Assembly (NCBI GenBank): GCA_913775095.1
Contig: CAJYIW010000019.1
Coordinates: 620,001-684,000 of the forward strand
Reading direction: 5' to 3'
From: an uncultured Siphonobacter sp.
Lineage (GTDB): Bacteria > Bacteroidota > Bacteroidia > Cytophagales > Spirosomataceae
Length of the DNA: 64,000 nt
Positions within the stretch are counted from its first letter, which is position 1, and each line of letters begins with the position of its first letter. This document shows, piece after piece, positions 35,149-42,615 of the stretch. The notes below the pieces were generated by a model that worked only from the letters and a program-made list of their open reading frames with translations, made no database searches and was not told the origin of the DNA. Made by a program: the position numbers and the translations under genes.

Positions 35149-36720
35149 CTAACGGCGATACTGCCCGGCCAGGGCTTCCGCACACCGTTCGCCATCCACG
35201 GCGGCTGACACAATTCCTCCGGCGTACCCGGCTCCTTCGCCACAGGGATAGAGCCGCCTGATTTCGACGTGCTCATAGCTCTCTTTATCCCGGGGAATTC
35301 TGACGGGAGAGGACGTACGGCTTTCGATGCCGATCAACTGGCCTTCGTTGGACGTATAACCTTTCATGCGTTTACCAAACTCCTGTAAGCCTAACTTTAA
35401 TGGCTCGGCAATGGTTTCGGGCAGAATGCCGGATAAATCCAGCGAAAGCAGTCCGGGCTGGTACGAGGTTTCGTTTAATTCAGAAGAAACTTTGCCACGC
35501 ATAAAGTCCTGTACTCGCTGCGTGGGAGCTTTCTGGGTATAATTAGCCGACTGACAGGCTTTCTGTTCCACTTCCTGCTGGTAATGCAGTCCCGCCAGGG
35601 CTCCGTATTTTGCATATTTTTTCCAGTCGGGTTCATTCACCGCCACGACCATGCCTGAATTGGCAAAATACGAGTCCCGGCGGGAGGGCGACATCCCGTT
35701 CACCACCAGTTCCCCCGGTGCCGTTGCGGCGGGCACAATGAAACCACCGGGACACATGCAGAATGAAAATACGCCCCGATCGACACCCTTGTATTTGGTC
35801 TGAGCGACCAGACTATAAGCCGCGGCGGGTAATATACCCCGGTCCGGGCGATGGTACTGAAGCTGATCGATCAGAGCCTGCGGATGTTCAATCCGAACGC
35901 CCATGGCAAAGGCTTTCGCTTCCATGAAAACGTCCCGTTTCTGGCACAACTCGAAGATATCCCGGGCCGAATGCCCCGTAGCCAGAATGACGCCGAGTCC
36001 GGTATGTTCCTGACCGTCGGACGTAACCACGCCTTTCATCTGTCCCTGTTCAATGATGAAATCGGTCACTTTGGCATCGAATCTAACCTCTCCGCCGGAA
36101 GCCAGAATCTGATCCCGCAGAGCGGCTACGACGTAAGGCAGCTTGTTGGTGCCGATGTGCGGGTGAGCATCCACGAGAATGTCTTCTACCGCTCCATGAT
36201 TCACCAGAATTTCCAGAATACGTCGAATGTCTCCGCGTTTTTTGGAACGGGTATAGAGCTTCCCATCCGAATAGGTTCCGGCCCCTCCTTCCCCAAAGCA
36301 GTAATTGGAGTCAGGGTTTACGATGTGTTCTTTGTTAATCGCTGCCAGATCGCGACGGCGGGCCCGCACGTCTTTTCCTCGTTCGAGTACGATGGGTTTA
36401 ATGCCCAGCTCGATGAGCCGAAGAGCGGCGAATAACCCGGCGGGGCCTGCCCCAACGATTACTGCTGCAGGAGCTGTACTCACATTTCCATACTCAAACT
36501 GATACTGCCGCTGCGGCTGGGGAGTTTCATTGATGAAGACCTCGGCTTCGATGTTAACCTTCACCTGCCGCCCACGGGCATCAACGGATTGCCGGGTTTT
36601 ACGAACCTGCCAGTCGGGTGAAGCCAGTGGTAAAGCCAATTCTTCGGAAACGTGCTGACGGAAGCGGTCAGCATCCAGAGCGATCTCGGGTTCGAGAACG
36701 TACGTTACTGTTTTTTTCAT
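35149..36720 (-). CDS. FAD-dependent dehydrogenase, COG2509 type
   Basis: 523 residues. An N-terminal 85-residue domain of alpha/beta character precedes the FAD fold VIVGAGPAGLFAALRLIEL (88-106). Typical for this uncharacterised group are NYCFGEGGAGTYSDGKLYTR (about 140-159), VILATGHSARDIFEL, GVFSFCMCPGGFIVPAA with two Cys, and the C-terminal LYPCGEGAGYAGGIVSAAVDG. The reaction is not known; the fold is that of a flavoprotein oxidoreductase. A palindromic repeat lies between this gene and the upstream GT4 gene. Confidence 0.87.
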   Translation of the reverse strand: MKKTVTYVLEPEIALDADRFRQHVSEELALPLASPDWQVRKTRQSVDARGRQVKVNIEAEVFINETPQPQRQYQFEYGNVSTAPAAVIVGAGPAGLFAALRLIELGIKPIVLERGKDVRARRRDLAAINKEHIVNPDSNYCFGEGGAGTYSDGKLYTRSKKRGDIRRILEILVNHGAVEDILVDAHPHIGTNKLPYVVAALRDQILASGGEVRFDAKVTDFIIEQGQMKGVVTSDGQEHTGLGVILATGHSARDIFELCQKRDVFMEAKAFAMGVRIEHPQALIDQLQYHRPDRGILPAAAYSLVAQTKYKGVDRGVFSFCMCPGGFIVPAATAPGELVVNGMSPSRRDSYFANSGMVVAVNEPDWKKYAKYGALAGLHYQQEVEQKACQSANYTQKAPTQRVQDFMRGKVSSELNETSYQPGLLSLDLSGILPETIAEPLKLGLQEFGKRMKGYTSNEGQLIGIESRTSSPVRIPRDKESYEHVEIRRLYPCGEGAGYAGGIVSAAVDGERCAEALAGQYRR

Positions 36721-36755
36721 GCGTTTGTAAGGTAGTTAACCTTAAAGGGTTTATT

Positions 36756-36824
36756 TGTTTGGGGTTTTGGGTTTAGCGTTATAACAAACTTTCACTGTAA
36801 CTCTAAACCCAAAACTCCAAAACC
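36756..36824. repeat. Intergenic palindromic element, copy 4
   Basis: Left arm 36756-36780 (TGTTTGGGGTTTTGGGTTTA and on), loop of 18 nt, right arm 36799-36824 (AACTCTAAACCCAAAACTCC and on). It lies between two co-oriented minus-strand genes, 6 bp from the GT4 stop codon and 35 bp from the FAD dehydrogenase start. Confidence 0.83.
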
Positions 36825-36830
36825 ACATAC

Positions 36831-37961
36831 TTATATTAACTTCTCAATTTGCTGGTAGGCCTGGGTTACCATTTCATCCAGCCTTCTGGCGACTAGTCGG
36901 GCGGATCGTTTTTTGTCTTCGATCCCGGCCCCCGTCAATGACTGTAGTAATGCTTTGACCTGCTCTTCCAGCGGTTCGTCTGTGTTGATTAACCAGGCTG
37001 CATCCCGAAGAAGTTCCCAGGTATCGGCTTCTTTACTGCCACAAAAAATAATGGGAGAACCCGAACAAATCGCACTTACTGCTTTGGATGGAACGGCAAT
37101 GTGCGTCCACTGGGCAAGGAGGCTGACCAACTGAACATCAAGCCAGTGCAATTGAGCCCGTGGAATATTTTTAAGCAGAATAACCCCGGGCTTTCCTTCC
37201 GCTAATTGGAGGATTCTCTCGGATTTGGTCCCGTATAAGGCCAGAACCAGTCGCTGGTAATCGGGATTGATCTGCTGAATGACGCTTTCCAGAAATTCCG
37301 CCGAATGAGCCTCGCCTACGTTCCCGGCGTAGCCCAGATAGGTTTTAGAGTCATCCGTTCGCCACGCGGGCCGGGTTTCATCTTTGGACTGATCCACCAG
37401 CACGCCGCAGGGTAACAGAACCGTAGGAATGGAATGCTGATACTTCCATCGTAACAATTCTGCCTGATTGGGCCCCAGAGCGATCAAAGCTTTGGGAGCG
37501 TTCTGATACGTTTTTTTAATAATCCAGCGATAAACGGGGTTCGTTTCCCTAATTTTTCCATCCGCGGCGAAGCCTTCCGGGAACAGGTCCATGCTCCAGA
37601 GTATCCAGTTTTTCCGTTTCAAAAACAGCGAAGCCCAAAAAGGTAACAGGGGCGGGCTGGTCATCACTAACAACGGCCCTTTGTTTAATTTAATCGCTTT
37701 GCGGATTAATAGAAAACCGTCTAATGGACCCGCAATGAAGCGTAGTAGTGGATTTTTTCCTTCGTAAATAGTCGATACTGCATGCGTCTGACCGACGGGT
37801 TGCCGAATGGCTCCGCCGCCGTCGTAGCTGCGGTCAATATGAACGATATGAACGTCAACGCCGTATTTTTCAATGAGTACCTGAGCAAGATCCCAGGCCG
37901 ATTCACCGGTAATTCCTGGATTGGGTGGGTAATGACGATTGACGATGGTAAGTGACTTCAT
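36831..37961 (-). CDS. GT4-family glycosyltransferase (WbuB-like)
   Basis: 376 residues with a GT-B fold. The N-terminus IVNRHYPPNPGITGESAWDL has the family's substrate-binding loop; the middle holds LLVMTSPPLLPFWASLFLKR and WILWSMDLFPEG; the C-terminal half contains LGYAGNVGEAHSAEFL and VPSKAVSAICSGSPIIF, as in WbuB-like L-fucosamine or related transferases. The usual GT4 EX7E acidic pair is not obvious in the C-terminal region, so the activity is uncertain. A surface-glycan role is inferred; it is remote from the main glycan region. Confidence 0.78.
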   Translation of the reverse strand: MKSLTIVNRHYPPNPGITGESAWDLAQVLIEKYGVDVHIVHIDRSYDGGGAIRQPVGQTHAVSTIYEGKNPLLRFIAGPLDGFLLIRKAIKLNKGPLLVMTSPPLLPFWASLFLKRKNWILWSMDLFPEGFAADGKIRETNPVYRWIIKKTYQNAPKALIALGPNQAELLRWKYQHSIPTVLLPCGVLVDQSKDETRPAWRTDDSKTYLGYAGNVGEAHSAEFLESVIQQINPDYQRLVLALYGTKSERILQLAEGKPGVILLKNIPRAQLHWLDVQLVSLLAQWTHIAVPSKAVSAICSGSPIIFCGSKEADTWELLRDAAWLINTDEPLEEQVKALLQSLTGAGIEDKKRSARLVARRLDEMVTQAYQQIEKLI

Positions 37962-38110
37962 GCCGGGGAAAGTCGCGACAGGATTTTTCTGTACGCGTCA
38001 TTTTCCGCAAAAATAGCGGCTAATTGGCTATATATGTAGTTGCTGGTTGTTAGTTATTAGTTATTAAATTGATATTCAAAGTTTTATATCCAAAAAGCAT
38101 TTCATTCAAT

Positions 38111-38171
38111 AATCACAAAAAACCAACATCCCGAAAGCCTGAAGTTTTCGGGATGTTGGTTTTTTGTGATT
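38111..38171. terminator. Very long perfect hairpin terminator
   Basis: 26-bp perfect stem, left 38111-38136 and right 38146-38171, loop of 9 nt, core AACCAACATCCCGAAA. The right arm overlaps the stop codon of the FG-GAP lipoprotein gene on the minus strand. T-runs occur on both strands. Confidence 0.9.
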
Positions 38172-39651
38172 ATTTCGTTCGGTTTTTCAGGACGATTAAG
38201 GGCAGATTCTGATTCCAGTTGGGTTGATAATCTTCCTGATTATTGAAGCCCCGGGAGTAATTGCCGAGCACAATATCCAGATCGCCGTCGCCGTCCCAGT
38301 CTTTGGCATCCATGCAAATCCAGCGGCCATTCGCGTGGACGGGCACGGCGTGAGGTATAAATTTCCTGGTAGCATCCTGCTCAAAATAAATAAAGCTTTC
38401 GTCAGGATTATTCCTGAAATCGGCGAAGAAGGCAATCGTTGCCAGGTCGATGTCTCCATCCTGATCAAAATCAGCCGCAATCACTTTGGTACAGCCATTG
38501 ACGGGATAAAACCAGTTTTGTTTGAACGTAAAATTTCCCTGATTGATAAAGGTGTAAACGCCGTGATAAGGCTTCAGAATTTTGGAATAATCACTGTTAT
38601 CGCCACTGGTATAAATCAGGTCCAGCTGGCCATCTTTGTTTAAATCCACGAGTTGGAAACTGGTGGAACCCGCCAGCGGGAGAAATCGCTGGATTCGTTT
38701 TTCTTCAAATCTGCCTTTTTTGTTATTCGTAAAAAGCCAGAGTCCTTCGTCTCCGTGAGCAAACAAGGCGATGCAATCCGGCCAGCCGTCCTGATTAAAA
38801 TCGTCCACCACTACCTGGGTAGCACCTGCCTCCTGCCGAATGGGGCTGGTCTGGTAACTACCATCGGCCTGTTGCGTGGAGAGGTACAGGCCTCCCTTGT
38901 CATGACCAAAGCCACAAATGACCCAGTCAGTGCGTCCATCTTTATTAAAATCGCCGGGAAGGGATTGAACCGGACGTGGTAACTGACTCGCAATCAGGGA
39001 CGTTTTTTTAGTGACTACATCTACTTTAACCAGGTCGCCAATGGGCTGATCTACGGCCAGCAGGGTCCCGATGGTGGTAACGGCTGCTTCGGTTGGACTG
39101 GTAAATTCTGCATTCACTACCGGCGATTGCAGGCTCACGACCTCTGAACGATTCAGATGAGTATCCCAGGCGTACAGGGCGGTCTGCCCGTTGTGGCCCG
39201 AATAGATTTTATTTCCCTGAACGTGTACCATCGTGGTTAACGCAGGCTCAGGAAGGGCCTTAGGCTTCTGCAATTCAAAAATGGACCAGTCTTTCTTTAA
39301 CGGTTCCCGGACGGGACTTTTCAGACTATCAGGGGCCATTTTTTCAAAGTAAGCAACCAGTTTGGTCCATTCCTGAAAAGATAAAGCTGACTTTTCCTGA
39401 CTGTTGGCTACAATATAATATTCGCCGCTTGCCGTCGTAGGGATGCCCAATTTAGGAGCCATGGCGGGTAACACGTGCTTCAGCCAGGTTTCCTTATCCA
39501 GCAGCTCAGGTTTGACGGGCAAATGGCAGCCCGAACAATAGGTTTCTGCCAGTTCGGCTCCATCCCTTTCTTTTTTGGACTCAGTCGATTGACCGCAACC
39601 GATCAACACACTCAGCCCCAGCACCCAAAAACGATTCATTCTATTCATCAT
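38170..39651 (-). CDS. Lipoprotein with cytochrome c motif and FG-GAP/VCBS repeats
   Basis: 493 residues. Lipobox LSVLIGC with C19 as the lipidation site, then a single heme-binding motif CSGCH (39-43) in a small cytochrome-like domain (about 30-110). From about 120 to 490 there are FG-GAP/VCBS-type repeats with calcium loops: DFNKDGRTDWVICG, DFNQDGWPDCIALF, DLNKDGQLDLIYTS, DFDQDGDIDLATIA and DWDGDGDLDIVLGN, forming an integrin-like propeller. Such fusions are common in Bacteroidota and Planctomycetota near carbohydrate genes, but function is unknown. It lies downstream of the sugar isomerase-like gene, with a terminator between. Confidence 0.87.
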   Translation of the reverse strand: MMNRMNRFWVLGLSVLIGCGQSTESKKERDGAELAETYCSGCHLPVKPELLDKETWLKHVLPAMAPKLGIPTTASGEYYIVANSQEKSALSFQEWTKLVAYFEKMAPDSLKSPVREPLKKDWSIFELQKPKALPEPALTTMVHVQGNKIYSGHNGQTALYAWDTHLNRSEVVSLQSPVVNAEFTSPTEAAVTTIGTLLAVDQPIGDLVKVDVVTKKTSLIASQLPRPVQSLPGDFNKDGRTDWVICGFGHDKGGLYLSTQQADGSYQTSPIRQEAGATQVVVDDFNQDGWPDCIALFAHGDEGLWLFTNNKKGRFEEKRIQRFLPLAGSTSFQLVDLNKDGQLDLIYTSGDNSDYSKILKPYHGVYTFINQGNFTFKQNWFYPVNGCTKVIAADFDQDGDIDLATIAFFADFRNNPDESFIYFEQDATRKFIPHAVPVHANGRWICMDAKDWDGDGDLDIVLGNYSRGFNNQEDYQPNWNQNLPLIVLKNRTK

Positions 39652-39667
39652 GCGTATCTATACCATC

Positions 39668-39706
39668 GAAAAATCCCGTCCAGCAGGGAAGTTAGACGGG
39701 ATTTTC
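39668..39706 (-). terminator. Terminator after the sugar isomerase-like gene
   Basis: Stem GAAAAATCCCGTC (39668-39680) / GACGGGATTTTC (39695-39706), 14-nt loop, ending in a T-run on the minus strand. Confidence 0.8.
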
Positions 39707-39721
39707 TACATCTGATTCTTC

Positions 39722-40651
39722 TTAAGCCAGAATCTTCGACAAATGATCAAAGCTGGTTTTCACGTTATCCATCGAAGGAGCTAAATCCTGTTCTACGAAA
39801 AAGTACTTCAATCCGGCCACATCGGCGGCACTGAACGCCTTTTTGAAGTCTACTACCCCATTGCCTACTTCGGTAATGGTTTTCAGGTCAGACTTGATAT
39901 CCTTGATGTGCCAGATCGGGAACCGTCCGGGATGTTCTTTGAAAATCGCGACCGGATCTTTGCCCGCTTTCGTAGCCCAGGCCAGGTCCAGTTCCATTTT
40001 TACTAGATCAGGACTTGTCTGCGAAAGAATCACTTCGTAAGGGGTCTTTCCGCCCTCTACGGGATCAAACTCGGTGGCGTGGTTATGGTAGGCAAACTGC
40101 ACGCCTGCTTTCTTACTGGCTTCGCCCGCCTTCTGGAAAACCTCAATGGAGCTTTTGATTTCATCCATGGTCGCCACAGGCGTGCTGGCACACACCAGGT
40201 AATTTAAGCCCGCCTCAGCCGCTTCGTCGGCTAATTGCTGATAGTTATCCCTGAGGTTTAACGAAGGCGGAAACGTCATCGGTTTGCCATCCTTGCCCAC
40301 CGGCATTTTCATACCGGGCCGGGGTTTAAAGGGAGCTCCAATGGCATGATGCGAACGCCATTTCATACCCAGATCTTCTACCAGTGCCTTGAACTCTTTG
40401 GGCTTGAATCCGTAATACCCACCCCGGCTGCTGAAGGCTGATTCTATTTCTTTATAGCCAATATCCGCGATCTGCTTCAGGGTTCCCTTCGGGTCCTGAT
40501 TCATGGGTTCAAACACCGTAAACAATTGAATTCCGATGGGTTTGGCTAACAAATTATTTCCTTGTTTCTCAGCCCTGGCCAGCAATGGATAAAGCGAGCT
40601 GCCAGCCAGCATCAGACCAGCACTCTTTAAAAAACCGCGACGTGTGTTCAT
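39722..40651 (-). CDS. Tat-exported sugar phosphate isomerase/epimerase-like TIM barrel
   Basis: 309 residues. A twin-arginine-type signal (MNTRRGFLKSAGLMLAGSS, cleavage near LLARA) precedes an AP endonuclease 2/xylose isomerase-like barrel: IGIQLFTVFEPM, GYKEIESAFS, FAYHNHATEFDP (with metal His), VKMELDLAWATKAG and FPIWHIKDI. Many such periplasmic proteins in Bacteroidota act on sugars or polyols, but the substrate is unknown. It lies downstream of susD, separated by a terminator and palindromic element copy 5, 4 bp from its start codon. Co-regulation with the uptake locus is possible. Confidence 0.88.
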   Translation of the reverse strand: MNTRRGFLKSAGLMLAGSSLYPLLARAEKQGNNLLAKPIGIQLFTVFEPMNQDPKGTLKQIADIGYKEIESAFSSRGGYYGFKPKEFKALVEDLGMKWRSHHAIGAPFKPRPGMKMPVGKDGKPMTFPPSLNLRDNYQQLADEAAEAGLNYLVCASTPVATMDEIKSSIEVFQKAGEASKKAGVQFAYHNHATEFDPVEGGKTPYEVILSQTSPDLVKMELDLAWATKAGKDPVAIFKEHPGRFPIWHIKDIKSDLKTITEVGNGVVDFKKAFSAADVAGLKYFFVEQDLAPSMDNVKTSFDHLSKILA

Positions 40652-40655
40652 GAGA

Positions 40656-40751
40656 TTGAGTTTAGGGTTTTGTGTTTAGAGTTTTGAGTTCAGGTAGTTT
40701 AGGGTTCTATTTAACACGCAACTCAAAACCCAAAACACTCTAACTCTAAAA
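40656..40751. repeat. Intergenic palindromic element, copy 5
   Basis: Left arm 40656-40690 (ATTGAGTTTAGGGTTTTGTG and on), 29-nt loop, right arm 40720-40751 (AACTCAAAACCCAAAACAC and on). The largest copy; its loop contains an extra TAGTTTAGGGTT word. It lies between the susD terminator and the isomerase start. Confidence 0.83.
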
Positions 40752-40753
40752 GA

Positions 40754-40780
40754 AGATAGGCAGCAAAATGCTGCCTATCT
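40754..40780 (-). terminator. Hairpin after susD
   Basis: Perfect 11-bp stem AGATAGGCAGC (40754-40764) / GCTGCCTATCT (40770-40780), 5-nt loop, 24 bp past the susD stop. The T-run on the minus strand is short (TCTTTTAG), so termination may be partial. Confidence 0.7.
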
Positions 40781-40803
40781 GTCCGATTACATTAACCTTA
40801 TGA

Positions 40804-42597
40804 TTAATAACCTTGATTCTGCGTCAGGGTTGGCGTACCGTTCATGGACGATAAGTCGATCTGACGCTGAGGAATGGGGAAATAGTTGTTTTTAGGAGCC
40901 GTGAAACGTCCACCCGTTAAGTCCGTGGTGATTTTACTTTCGTAAGCAATGTAGGCGTTCAGCGTCTGCTCAGCAATGCCCCAGCGGGACAAGTCAAAGA
41001 AACGGTGACCTTCCATCGCTAACTCGATCTTACGTTCGAAGTAGATCGCACGCAGGGCCTTATCTTTTCCAAAACCAGCAAATGCACCCGATGGATATTG
41101 AGCCACTTTGTAGTTAGCTGCAGGCGTAGACGAAAACCCTGACAAGGGAGCCGCATCGTTTACATAGCCGTATACCAACGATTCAGGTTTTGCCGCACGA
41201 GCCCGCACCAGGTTCACGTAGTCCTGGGCCTTCGCCAGGTTACCTAACTGAGCTTCTGCTTCGGCAGCCATGAGTAATACATCAGCGTAACGAATGATCA
41301 GCACGTTGATAGCGGTTCCAGGAGCCCAGGAGCTTTGATCCGCGTATTTGTCCTGAGTAGCCTGCCAGTAGATATTTTTCTTAGGCGAGTAAGGTCCGGC
41401 GTAAGGCTGGCTCCGAATCCATCTCTGACCGGGGTGTTTACCCCAATCCAGATAAGGAATACCCCGACGTCCTACCGTCCAGTCCAGACGAGGATCCAGC
41501 TGCTGGTTATCAGGCGTGAATGCTGTTGATGAGCTGATTCCCATGTCATTCTTTACGGGCGAACTGTTATAATCATCCAGATAAGGCAGACCCGAAGCAT
41601 CCGTACGGAACGAGTTCACCAGATCCTGACTGGGCTGAAAGAAACCGCAGCAACGGAAGGGACTATCACCGTAAGGGAAGTTCAACATCTGACCGATGTT
41701 GGAATTATCGATCGTGTTAGTTCCATCTTTAGCCACCATCTGAACCGCAAAAACGGATTCCTGATTGTTTTTCGTTGCGGCATCAAAGTTATCTTCGTAC
41801 CGATTCGATAAACCATATTTTGTACCACTGGAAGTCACACCGCTGGCAATTACCTGATCAAACATGGCCTTTGCTTCCTGGTATTTCTTCTGATACAGAT
41901 AGGCTTTTGCCAGGTATGCTCCAGCGGCCCATTTATTCGCCCGGCCTACATTTGACTGCGTTGTGGGCAGATTATCAAACGCAAACTTGAAATCTGCTTC
42001 GATGTTAGGCCAGATATCCGTCGTGTTAGACTTATTGAAATCCGCAGGAACCGGACTTACGTAATCCGTGGTTGTTTCATCAATCCAGGGGACGTTGTTG
42101 AACATCTTTTTCAGATCGAAGTAGTAATGCCCCCGTAGAAAACGTGCCTCGGCTTCGTATACTTTCGCTTCAGTAGCGGTAACGTCCTGAGCCTTTTTAA
42201 GATAAAAAATGGTTGTATTGGACCGGTTTACCCCTTCATAGCTAGCTTTCCATTTACTGTTGAAGAAACCATTACTGGCGTTCTGGGTGTATTGCATGAT
42301 GTCATTCATGCTACCCTGATCGGCTCCGTCACTGCCTTTGTGAGCATCTCCACCGGCTACGCTACCATAGATCCAGTTACCGGGAGCGGCGTCCCAGGCA
42401 TTGGCAGCACCCGCACCGTTACCATCCAGTACTCCATACGTTCCAATCAGCAGGGCGTCAACGCCAGCTTTATTTGCTAACTGAGCATCTCCCAGAGCAC
42501 CCAGAACGGGTTGATCCAGAAAACTATTGTTACACGAGAATGTCGCAAGGCAGGTCGCTAAAATGGCAGTTGCCTGAATATATCTAAGTGCTTTCAT
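40804..42597 (-). CDS. susD: SusD/RagB-family glycan-binding lipoprotein
   Basis: 597 residues, signal peptide with lipidation Cys C22 (LATFSC). SusD-fold TPR helices: LRGHYYFDLKKMFNNVPWID, a typical segment, YQKKYQEAKAMFDQVIASG, ADVLLMAAEAEAQLG and the C-terminal FERKIELAMEGHRFFDLSRWG. SusD proteins cap the SusC transporter and capture glycans or other ligands at the cell surface. The gene starts 18 bp after susC, as usual. Ligand specificity cannot be read. The symbol is by family only. Confidence 0.93.
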   Translation of the reverse strand: MKALRYIQATAILATCLATFSCNNSFLDQPVLGALGDAQLANKAGVDALLIGTYGVLDGNGAGAANAWDAAPGNWIYGSVAGGDAHKGSDGADQGSMNDIMQYTQNASNGFFNSKWKASYEGVNRSNTTIFYLKKAQDVTATEAKVYEAEARFLRGHYYFDLKKMFNNVPWIDETTTDYVSPVPADFNKSNTTDIWPNIEADFKFAFDNLPTTQSNVGRANKWAAGAYLAKAYLYQKKYQEAKAMFDQVIASGVTSSGTKYGLSNRYEDNFDAATKNNQESVFAVQMVAKDGTNTIDNSNIGQMLNFPYGDSPFRCCGFFQPSQDLVNSFRTDASGLPYLDDYNSSPVKNDMGISSSTAFTPDNQQLDPRLDWTVGRRGIPYLDWGKHPGQRWIRSQPYAGPYSPKKNIYWQATQDKYADQSSWAPGTAINVLIIRYADVLLMAAEAEAQLGNLAKAQDYVNLVRARAAKPESLVYGYVNDAAPLSGFSSTPAANYKVAQYPSGAFAGFGKDKALRAIYFERKIELAMEGHRFFDLSRWGIAEQTLNAYIAYESKITTDLTGGRFTAPKNNYFPIPQRQIDLSSMNGTPTLTQNQGY

Positions 42598-42615
42598 CGA
42601 GTTCTTCAGCTTTGT

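Noticed and set aside
40656-40751. Telomere-like TTTAGGG words in the palindromes
   Set aside because: They are short degenerate words in intergenic hairpins in the middle of a gene-dense chromosome; no telomere or tandem array is implied.
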